Positions 1-5,453 of a stretch of DNA of 5,510 bases are shown here, one piece after another. Location of the stretch: NCBI GenBank assembly GCA_902795955.1, contig CADBNJ010000305.1:1-5510 (forward strand), read 5' to 3'. Position numbers and translations under genes: made by a program. This DNA comes from Oscillospiraceae bacterium (GTDB lineage Bacteria; Bacillota; Clostridia; Saccharofermentanales; Saccharofermentanaceae). A model generated the notes under the pieces. It was not told the DNA's origin. It worked only from the letters and a program-made list of their open reading frames with translations, and made no database searches. Every line of letters starts with the position of its first letter. Position 1 is the stretch's first letter.

Positions 1-1398
1 ATCTGCCTCAGCAGCCTCGATTGCCTTCCTCTTAGCGCTTCTTACTGCGAAGAAAGCAAGACCTGCGATAACAACAACGCCTACAACGATAACAGGAGCC
101 ATCGTGAGGAGTACGCCTGTAGGGATGACGCCTTCCTTTGAGTTTGTGAAACCTGTATGGATATCGGCATTATTGATTGTACCTGTTAATGCGTCATTAA
201 GTGCATCAACACCTTCATGATCTGCGTTCCAGTCGAGAGAAGAAACAGTTTCAGCGATCTTTTCTGTCTTTGTATAGTCTTCATTAACTTCTGCTACAGT
301 GTATACAAAGCCCTGAGGCAGCCCCTGGATAGTAATGTAATCACCATCCTGGAGATAGAAATCCTTGCCTTCAAGGAGCTCGGCACCGTTAACCTTTGTT
401 ACATTATTGGCATCAGCCATATCATTTGCTGTATAAACTGTAGCTGCTGTCTTTGAAGGCTCTTTTGTTGCCTTTGTCATATCAACAATAAACTCGTCAG
501 CACCTTTAACCGAAGCCTCACCTGCAGTGACAGTGAACTTGAAGTACTTATCTCTTGAACCCTGGTTACCTGTTACCTCCTTACCGAAAGTAAGGTTGTT
601 TGTAGCATAAAAGTTGATGATGTTGTTTGTCTTTGTTTGGTTAGCAACCATTGTTGCCCCTGTAGCAGTACCTGAAGCAACAAAAATTCCGTTAGCATTA
701 ATGGTAACAGGGCTTTCAATAGCCGTACCTGATGTTGCATTGCTTCCGATAAGAGGGCATCCTGTTACCTGATTCTTATAAAGAACATAACCTGTAATCT
801 TAAGACCTTCAGCGACTGAACCGGAATTACCTGCTTCAGAATCTGCTTTAATATCCTCAACATAGATGTCAAGTGTTCTTATTCTGCTATTTTCTATTGT
901 AAGATGCTCTTCATCCTCTGCAGTGACATCATACTTCATACCTGGGATATCATTATCCTGCTCGGTAATATAATACCTGTACACACCGGGCTCAGGGAAT
1001 TTGATGTTTGAGAAATCCATTGTGATATCTTTGGTAACTGACTTGTATCCCGTAGGCAGAGTTACCGGAGCGGTCTCATCCGCAGTATCAGTGGATGAAT
1101 ATGATACATCTGCTACCTTCGGATAATCAACGGAGTCCTCTGTTGCTGTTACACCCTTGAATACTCCGATTGTTGAGGTAGACCCCGGAACATCAGCATT
1201 AGGTACTGACACACTGTACTTAAATGTTACATTCGGCGTGGTCGCATCTTCTTTCAAGACAAGAATCTTGTTGAACGTAACATTGTTCGCCTCAACCGGC
1301 TCGTACCGATTAGTTGCTGCCCCTGCCGTAGAGGCCATCGTTGCCGCCATAGCGGCCGTTACCAGCAAAGCTGATAACTTTTTCCCAAATCGTTTCAT
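1..1398 (-). CDS. Secreted sortase-anchored pilin-like surface protein, two isopeptide (FctA/Spy0128-like) domains; C-terminus cut by window edge
   Basis: The frame is open from ATG at 1398 to the window edge (466 codons, no stop). An AAGGAGG site at 1412-1406, 7 nt upstream, fixes the start. Residues 1-27 are a classical signal peptide: a K/R-rich start, a hydrophobic Leu/Ala/Thr core, and likely cleavage after STAGA. Domain 1 (about 40-262) has a candidate isopeptide Lys44 (VTFNKI), Glu146 in the PGVYRYYITE motif, and Asn262 in INFY. Domain 2 (about 267-420) has Lys273 (LTFGKEVTGN), Glu370 (YTVAE) and Asn419 (GFTNS). This Lys/Glu/Asn order is that of self-crosslinked Gram-positive pilins. 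IPTGV at 425-429, a membrane span at about 430-452 and a tail with R453, K456, R457 and K458 form a cell-wall sorting signal of the PTG type rather than LPXTG. VLYKN (205-209) could be the pilin-motif lysine, but this is speculative. The gene follows the SipA-like gene by 45 nt, so it is co-transcribed and probably a pilus backbone. Its base composition looks AT-richer than that of the genes at 2280-5332. Family assignment is good; the polymerising role is inferred. Confidence 0.88.
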   Translation of the reverse strand, partial: MKRFGKKLSALLVTAAMAATMASTAGAATNRYEPVEANNVTFNKILVLKEDATTPNVTFKYSVSVPNADVPGSTSTIGVFKGVTATEDSVDYPKVADVSYSSTDTADETAPVTLPTGYKSVTKDITMDFSNIKFPEPGVYRYYITEQDNDIPGMKYDVTAEDEEHLTIENSRIRTLDIYVEDIKADSEAGNSGSVAEGLKITGYVLYKNQVTGCPLIGSNATSGTAIESPVTINANGIFVASGTATGATMVANQTKTNNIINFYATNNLTFGKEVTGNQGSRDKYFKFTVTAGEASVKGADEFIVDMTKATKEPSKTAATVYTANDMADANNVTKVNGAELLEGKDFYLQDGDYITIQGLPQGFVYTVAEVNEDYTKTEKIAETVSSLDWNADHEGVDALNDALTGTINNADIHTGFTNSKEGVIPTGVLLTMAPVIVVGVVVIAGLAFFAVRSAKRKAIEAAEAD

Positions 1399-1443
1399 TT
1401 CTTTTCCTCCTTATATTTTGAAAAATTTTGGAAAACTAAGTTG

Positions 1444-2070
1444 TTATATGCCGCGCCTTCTGAGTACCATCACGACCCCGCCTTCGCAATCATCAAGGGA
1501 TACAGCCCCGAATGACCTGCTGTCGGTGAGATCCTGCCTGAAGTCGTTGAGCACAAAGACCGAATTGGCCGGAACGGTGTACGGATATGTTATCTTGGAC
1601 CCGGCGGGTGATGTCTGATAGACTACCTCCTCGCTTATCCCGTAACCGTTGACCGTTATGCCGGACTCTGTGATATCGACCACATCTCCTCCGCGCGCCA
1701 CGATCCTTCCGAATCGTTTTTGTCCGTTCTGCCTGTAGCATATCTCCTCGCCCTCAAGCATCTTCCCGAGCCTGTAAGTTATTACAAGATCTCCGTCCTT
1801 TAACATCGGATAGGAAGAATTGCCGTGATTTACGTGGATCCCCACAACGAAAGCACACAGCACCCATATGGCAGCCGCCGTCACCGCGATCTTGATGCCG
1901 AATTCTATTGCGTAGTCAAGAGAAGTCTTCTTTTTACGCTTCTTAGTCTTCGGCTTCGCAGCAGGCTCGGGCTTCTGTTCCGGCTTTATCTCCGCAACGG
2001 ATTCTGCCGTAGCTTCCTCCTTGACCGTCCCGGATGCTTCTGCGTTCACGTCTGTAGGCAATTCGCTCAT
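1444..2070 (-). CDS. SipA-like S26-family signal-peptidase-fold protein with a missing catalytic lysine; probable pilus-assembly factor
   Basis: 208 aa. Residues 1-50 form a cytoplasmic tail that is acidic and Ala/Pro/Lys-rich and ends in a KTKKRKKK cluster. One membrane anchor follows (about 57-79), then an extracellular signal peptidase I core. Box B is SSYPMLKDGDLV (85-96), so Ser85 sits where the nucleophile of SMxPTL belongs. Box D is FGRIVARGGDVV (120-131). Against the usual VKRxxGxPGD, the general-base lysine position is Gly121. Box E is LNDFRQDLTDSRSFG (174-188), retaining the DSR of the family. YPxxxDGDL together with GRIVARGGD is the pattern of pilus-linked SipA-type proteins. In Streptococcus pyogenes SipA the Ser/Lys dyad is also lost, with Gly at the Lys position, and the protein is needed for pilus polymerisation (established, from memory). 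The gene lies directly upstream of the pilin. It may be an inactive chaperone, or a protease using another base. The family is secure; the activity is uncertain. Confidence 0.9.
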   Translation of the reverse strand: MSELPTDVNAEASGTVKEEATAESVAEIKPEQKPEPAAKPKTKKRKKKTSLDYAIEFGIKIAVTAAAIWVLCAFVVGIHVNHGNSSYPMLKDGDLVITYRLGKMLEGEEICYRQNGQKRFGRIVARGGDVVDITESGITVNGYGISEEVVYQTSPAGSKITYPYTVPANSVFVLNDFRQDLTDSRSFGAVSLDDCEGGVVMVLRRRGI

Positions 2071-2091
2071 GAGCAGACTGACAGTTAATAG

Positions 2092-2098
2092 CTCCTTT
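2092..2098 (-). promoter_or_regulatory. Distant Shine-Dalgarno of the SipA-like gene
   Basis: AAAGGAG is the only good ribosome binding site upstream of the gene, but it ends 21 nt before ATG 2070, far beyond the usual 5-10 nt. In-frame codons between them (TTA, ACT, GTC, AGT, CTG, CTC) include no ATG, GTG or TTG, so ATG 2070 remains the best start. A CTG at 2076-2074 would shorten the gap to 15 nt. Either translation is inefficient or the spacer folds. Confidence 0.5.
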
Positions 2099-2138
2099 CT
2101 TATTATTTTTATTACGCATTAGATAACACGCAATAGCG

Positions 2139-2157
2139 ATGGGCATAGTAAGCCCAT
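2139..2157 (-). other. 5'-UTR stem-loop at the predicted transcript start of the pilus operon
   Basis: ATGGGC (2157-2152 on the minus strand) pairs with GCCCAT (2144-2139) across a 7-nt loop, giving a 6-bp stem. The -10 box at 2171-2166 puts the transcription start near 2160-2159, so this hairpin would lie at the extreme 5' end of the mRNA. There it could protect the message from 5'-end degradation. No T-run follows, so it is not a terminator. Function is inferred. Confidence 0.4.
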
Positions 2158-2165
2158 TCTCGGTT

Positions 2166-2195
2166 ATTATACTACTGCTTCGCTCAAATTGTTAA
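2166..2195 (-). promoter_or_regulatory. Sigma-A-type promoter of the sip-pilin operon
   Basis: A perfect -10 TATAAT (2171-2166) is preceded by an 18-nt spacer and a -35-like TTAACA (2195-2190), one mismatch from TTGACA. The region upstream is strongly AT-rich, as expected for an UP-type element. The predicted start near 2160 leaves a leader of about 90 nt before ATG 2070. It lies in the only long intergenic gap of the window, between hemW and the sip-like gene. Confidence 0.65.
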
Positions 2196-2249
2196 ATAAT
2201 TGTGAATAATTGTAAGATTGTGACAAAATTGTAATGTCTATTTAATTGT
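2188..2249 (-). repeat. Six ACAAT repeats upstream of and touching the -35 box
   Basis: ATTGT on the plus strand (ACAAT on the minus strand) occurs at 2188-2192, 2199-2203, 2209-2213, 2217-2221, 2228-2232 and 2245-2249. The steps are 11, 10, 8, 11 and 17 nt. Two copies are extended to AATAATTGT (2195-2203 and 2205-2213), exactly 10 bp apart. Same-orientation sites at about one helical turn, ending at the -35, suggest a regulator binding array. LytTR-type response regulators bind such direct repeats, but that link is only a guess. Chance in AT-rich DNA is the alternative. Confidence 0.45.
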
Positions 2250-2279
2250 TTTTTACAGAGAATATAACTTGACTTGATC

Positions 2280-3392
2280 TTACAGGAATCCGCTCATCAC
2301 GGCATTGCTCCAGTCGATACCTTTATCCGTCAGGCGGACATGGCCGCCGCCGGCCGTCAGCAGACCTTTATTGACATTCTCACGGACAATTTCACCGAAA
2401 ACGTCCGTAAACTCCCTGCCAAAGCGTTCCGCAAAAGCCTTCAGGTCCACCCCCTCCGACGTCCTGAGCTTCAGGAACGGATACTCATGCATGGCTGAAT
2501 CTTCATCCATGACCTCCTCCGTCTCCGTCGTAAAAGGATCACCGATATAAGAGTCGATATCATCAGGATGCGCATATCTGATGCCGTCAACATAGCCGTG
2601 TGCTCCCGCGCCTATGCCGTAATACTCCTCCCCTTCCCAATACGAGGAATTGTGACGGCTCTCATATCCCGGCCGGCAGCTGTTGGAAATCTCATACGGG
2701 ATATACCCGAGCCTTTCGAGCTCGCTCCGCAGCGTGTGATACATCCTGCGCTCCTCCTCCGGGGGCACGAGATCCTCGATCGTATCGCCATACCTGGCAA
2801 AGAACGGGGTCCCGTGCTCGATGGACAGTGAATACGTGCTGATGTGCTTAACACCCATTCCGGCAAGAGTATTAAGATCCTCAAGGGCATCATCCGTGCT
2901 CTGTCCGGGAACGGCGATTATGAGGTCTGCCGATATGTTGCCGAATCCGGTCTCCTTAAGTATGTTTATGCAGTCTATAGCTTTCGATGCGTCATGGAGG
3001 CGCCCCAGAGTCGCAAGGTGCTTATCATGAAGAGACTGAACTCCCACGGACACCCTGTTTACGCCGGCAGCCTTATACTTCAGAGCCTTGTCCTCCGTAA
3101 GCGACGACGGATTGACCTCTATTGTGATCTCGCAGTCCTCAGCGGCCGTGAACCTGCCTCGTATAGTGTCAAGCAGCCTTGCGATATGGGCCGGATCTAT
3201 AAAAGACGGCGTTCCGCCGCCTATGTAGATCGTGGAGATGACGTCATCAGCTTTATATGATGATATCTCGCGGCACATTGCTTCGATCAGCCGCGATACG
3301 CATTCACTGTCCCGGCCCGCCTCCGAATAGAAATCGCAGTATGGGCACTTGGCCGCGCAGAAAGGAATGTGACAGTAAATATGTTTCGCCAT
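2280..3392 (-). CDS. hemW: HemW, radical SAM heme chaperone (coproporphyrinogen III oxidase-like)
   Basis: 370 aa, full length for HemW. The radical SAM cluster motif is CAAKCPYC (Cys12, Cys16, Cys19), just after the KHIYCHIPF start. GGGTP at 58-62 is the SAM-binding glycine motif. EVNPSS (92-97) and VGVQS (117-121) follow in the TIM-barrel core. HNSSYW (247-252) is the HNxxYW motif that distinguishes HemW from the true oxygen-independent oxidase HemN. The end (LTDKGIDWSN, 354-363) is the usual winged-helix-like C-terminus. HemW binds heme and a [4Fe-4S] cluster and is thought to deliver heme to membrane respiratory proteins; it is cytoplasmic to membrane-associated. ATG 3392 gives the canonical N-terminus. 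The likely site AGGAG (3411-3407) lies inside the end of the upstream gene, 7 nt of which separate stop and start, so translation is probably coupled. Its common Bacillota neighbours (lepA, hrcA) are not seen. No terminator is evident after its stop. Confidence 0.95.
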   Translation of the reverse strand: MAKHIYCHIPFCAAKCPYCDFYSEAGRDSECVSRLIEAMCREISSYKADDVISTIYIGGGTPSFIDPAHIARLLDTIRGRFTAAEDCEITIEVNPSSLTEDKALKYKAAGVNRVSVGVQSLHDKHLATLGRLHDASKAIDCINILKETGFGNISADLIIAVPGQSTDDALEDLNTLAGMGVKHISTYSLSIEHGTPFFARYGDTIEDLVPPEEERRMYHTLRSELERLGYIPYEISNSCRPGYESRHNSSYWEGEEYYGIGAGAHGYVDGIRYAHPDDIDSYIGDPFTTETEEVMDEDSAMHEYPFLKLRTSEGVDLKAFAERFGREFTDVFGEIVRENVNKGLLTAGGGHVRLTDKGIDWSNAVMSGFL

Positions 3393-3399
3393 GCCGCCG

Positions 3400-4098
3400 T
3401 CAGAAACTCCTGCGCCTCACGCCCGCCCTCGCGCTTACCGGCGTCGGATTGCCTGCCGCCACCTTGAGCGCATTCATAAAAAGCTTATAGCTCGGCGAGA
3501 TATTGTCCTCCGGGATCATGAACTGCGATATCTCCTCAGCCCAGCGCGCCTTATAGTTGCCGACGGCCGGGTACCCGATATCGATTATGTCTTCGTAATC
3601 CTCAGGGCATATGACCCTGCACAAAGTCTCCCATGTACCGCAGACGCTGTCCTGTATGTACTGATTGTACGCGCGGATGTCGCACTCCGGGTATGCCGCC
3701 ATAACAGCCTTGCGGTCGCCCAGTATCCACGCCTCGACCTCCTCGGTGCACAGCCCGATGACCGACCTGAGATTGGGCGCATACCTGTGGGTGCACTCGT
3801 ACAGTTCGCTCCTTAATTCGTCCGGATCCTTGTCGTCCGAATCCATCACGACCACCAGAACGAACTCGCCACCGCCATAGACGTTGTTGTAAGCTCTGCA
3901 TTTGGCCGGAAGAAGCTCGAGCAGCGACGCCGCGAAAGGTTCCGGCTTTGCTTCCGGATCCTTCGGCATCGACCCGCACCCGCGGTGAGGCCGCACCTTG
4001 ATGTCAGCCGCGACTCCCGCGCCTTCGCAGATCGACCTGGCCGCACGTTCGACCACGACAGACCCCGATTTATCCTCAGTCAGTATCTCAATTCTCAT
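3400..4098 (-). CDS. DUF4276-type protein with TOPRIM-like acidic motifs, partner of the upstream ATPase (putative defence effector)
   Basis: 232 aa from the chosen ATG 4098. This start begins MRIEILTEDKSG, the usual N-terminus of this family as I remember it, and overlaps the ATPase stop by 11 nt. In-frame ATGs at 4104, 4119 and 4134 would add 2, 7 or 12 residues with no better ribosome binding site. Recognisable family motifs are EDKSG (8-12), RGCGSMPKD (39-47), VVVMDSDDKD (81-90), EEVEAWILGD (119-128), DSVCGTWE (150-157) and NISPSYKLF (199-207). Glu8 after the first strand and Asp86/Asp88 after a hydrophobic strand match the E...DxD layout of a TOPRIM nuclease. That would make it the effector cut or activated under ATPase control, as in split OLD or PARIS-type systems. 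The DUF4276 assignment comes from motif memory, and nuclease activity is inferred. The tail past about residue 215 is basic (RAGVRRR). Confidence 0.8.
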   Translation of the reverse strand: MRIEILTEDKSGSVVVERAARSICEGAGVAADIKVRPHRGCGSMPKDPEAKPEPFAASLLELLPAKCRAYNNVYGGGEFVLVVVMDSDDKDPDELRSELYECTHRYAPNLRSVIGLCTEEVEAWILGDRKAVMAAYPECDIRAYNQYIQDSVCGTWETLCRVICPEDYEDIIDIGYPAVGNYKARWAEEISQFMIPEDNISPSYKLFMNALKVAAGNPTPVSARAGVRRRSF

Positions 4099-5332
4099 CT
4101 TCATAACCCGTCTGTTCATCAAGATGTCCGCCATACCATATCGCGCCCATTCCGACTCCCTGGTTGAATAATTCCATCACCAGCTTATCCTCTGCGGCAC
4201 ACCGTATGCTCACGTCACCCTCCGTCCTGGCGAAAGACCTGGTAAACACCCAGATCTCCTTAGGGCTCATCGTCTCCACAATATACGGATTGTGCGTCGA
4301 GAACACGATCTGGCTGTACCTGTTATGGATCGTAAACTCCCTGAATTCGTTCGCCAGCACATCGACCATATCATGATAGAGATCCTTATCGGGAGCCTCA
4401 ATGAATATCGTCGATTTGGGCTCCGGATCCCTGAACATCAGCAGGTACATGAATAAGCGTCCGGGGCTCTCCACCAGCGTGTCAGGAAGATTCTTCTTTT
4501 TCTTCATGGCGGGGATGCGCGAATTGATCTCAGTAATGCACTTTGTGTAGTATTCGTGGTCGTAAGTATCGAGATACTCAAGCACATTATCCAGATTCGT
4601 CCCGTGACTGTTAAGGTGCTTGTGTCCGCCCGGCGCATTCCCGTCGACGAAATAATTCGGATTCTGGTGCGTCCCCTGCTCATCGCTCGAGAACTTGCAG
4701 AAAAACCACCTTCTTATCTCGCTGTAGATGAGGCTTATCTCCTTATACTCCGCGATCTTGCCGTATATCCCCAGCGCCGTCATGTGATGGTCGTTAATTG
4801 AAGCCTCGCGCCCCATGACCTGCCCCTTGCCGTCCGCAAACTCCATGACAGTCTCAAGACGCCTCCTGCCTTCCCCGTCCATAACCGACCTCGACAGGCG
4901 CTCGCCCGATATCAGCGGGCTCTTGAACACACCGGCCTTTATCGCCAGCTCATACTGCAGGTAAAGCGACTCCCCGCTTCCCGCGTCCTTCACCTTGAAG
5001 AACACCCTGAAAACAGCCGGCTTCTCCTTGTCGATCAGCAGATTATAGAACCCGGGCCTTCCCCTCGTGATCGACGCATCAGCCGCATTATCCGTCACCG
5101 TATCCTTCACGAAAGACATCGAATTGATAAAGCTCGTCTTCCCCGTATTGTTGCGACCGATAAGTGCGTTAAGCCCGCGCATCCTGAATTCGTCCTGCTT
5201 TGCCGCCTTTGCAGCCTTATCGGTGCCGCCGGCTTTGCCGGCATCATCGACGCTGCCGTCATATCCGACGATAACACCGGCCGTGTCATCATCAAAAACA
5301 TCAAAATTGACTATATTTATTCCGTAGATCAT
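4088..5332 (-). CDS. AAA15/ABC-type (OLD/RecF-like) ATPase, sensor half of a putative two-gene defence module
   Basis: 414 aa from ATG 5332. A GTG at 5347 would add 5 residues but would consume the GGAGG site that sits ideally 8 nt before ATG 5332. The first strand MIYGINIVNFDVF is typical of OLD/RecF-like ATPases. A low-complexity Gly/Ala/Lys/Asp stretch (about 25-48) then interrupts the domain before Walker A, GRNNTGKT at 59-66 (Lys65). The ABC-signature-like ESPGR (288-292) keeps Ser289 and Gly291. The Walker B strand STIFIEAPDKDLYH (307-320) has Glu312 in the metal-binding Asp position and Ala313 where the catalytic Glu of IDEPE normally lies. The switch histidine is His347 in FSTHNP. The C-terminus carries QGVGMGAIWYGGHLD (391-405), which I associate with ATPases next to DUF4276 genes. 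No TOPRIM domain is fused; the next gene appears to supply it. A role in phage sensing is inferred; the ATPase family is secure. Confidence 0.88.
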   Translation of the reverse strand: MIYGINIVNFDVFDDDTAGVIVGYDGSVDDAGKAGGTDKAAKAAKQDEFRMRGLNALIGRNNTGKTSFINSMSFVKDTVTDNAADASITRGRPGFYNLLIDKEKPAVFRVFFKVKDAGSGESLYLQYELAIKAGVFKSPLISGERLSRSVMDGEGRRRLETVMEFADGKGQVMGREASINDHHMTALGIYGKIAEYKEISLIYSEIRRWFFCKFSSDEQGTHQNPNYFVDGNAPGGHKHLNSHGTNLDNVLEYLDTYDHEYYTKCITEINSRIPAMKKKKNLPDTLVESPGRLFMYLLMFRDPEPKSTIFIEAPDKDLYHDMVDVLANEFREFTIHNRYSQIVFSTHNPYIVETMSPKEIWVFTRSFARTEGDVSIRCAAEDKLVMELFNQGVGMGAIWYGGHLDEQTGYEDEN

Positions 5333-5340
5333 AGCTGGTT

Positions 5341-5345
5341 CCTCC
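5341..5345 (-). promoter_or_regulatory. Shine-Dalgarno deciding the ATPase start
   Basis: GGAGG lies 8 nt before ATG 5332, in the context AGGTGGAGG. Because it is ideally spaced for ATG 5332 and overlaps the alternative GTG 5347, it favours the shorter protein starting MIYGIN. Confidence 0.75.
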
Positions 5346-5351
5346 ACCTGC

Positions 5352-5372
5352 CTTAATTATATAACAATTAAG
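5352..5372 (-). promoter_or_regulatory. Perfect 7-bp dyad overlapping a -10-like TATAAT upstream of the ATPase operon
   Basis: CTTAATT (5372-5366 on the minus strand) and AATTAAG (5358-5352) are perfect inverted arms around a 7-nt centre. TATAAT at 5361-5356 lies within the centre and the second arm. No convincing -35 is found 16-18 nt upstream, where GC-rich DNA just after the terminator occurs instead. This would be an activator- or repressor-dependent promoter, or a hairpin just upstream of the GGAGG site. The start of transcription would fall near 5349, leaving an unusually short leader. An operator role is inferred. Confidence 0.45.
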
Positions 5373-5386
5373 ACGAACGGGGTGGG

Positions 5387-5425
5387 AAAAGAACACCCAA
5401 AAGGGGCACCCCGGGTGTTCCTTTT
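5387..5425 (-). terminator. Intrinsic terminator, probably bidirectional
   Basis: On the minus strand GAACACCC (5420-5413) pairs with GGGTGTTC (5398-5391), an 8-bp GC-containing stem. The loop itself holds a GGG/CCC inner pairing. TTTT follows at 5390-5387. On the plus strand the stem is followed by CTTTT (5421-5425), so it could also stop transcription in that direction. It lies 33 nt after the putative stop at 5454 and separates that gene from the ATPase operon. Confidence 0.8.
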
Positions 5426-5453
5426 GCGGGTTATTTTATGCTGACCCGGCCGG

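Noticed and set aside
1157..1618. Plus-strand open frame of 153 codons spanning the pilin start and the end of the SipA-like gene
   Set aside because: It runs antisense across two well-supported genes, has no recognisable motif and no good ribosome binding site; it is a shadow frame.
1943..2146. Minus-strand 67-codon frame starting in the pilus leader and overlapping the SipA-like gene start
   Set aside because: No Shine-Dalgarno precedes its ATG, and its translation within the SipA-like gene is a frame-shifted, Arg-rich shadow.
2222..2238. GACA-N9-TGTC dyad downstream of hemW
   Set aside because: The arms are only 4 bp and AT-rich, with no T-run as a terminator would need; it overlaps the ACAAT array and is likely coincidental.
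2188..2249. Possible CRISPR-like or tandem repeat array
   Set aside because: The repeat unit is only 5-9 bp with spacers of 3-12 nt, far from CRISPR geometry; it fits a regulatory array or AT-rich chance repeats.
2844..3260. Plus-strand 138-codon frame inside hemW
   Set aside because: Antisense shadow of a highly conserved gene, with no family features.
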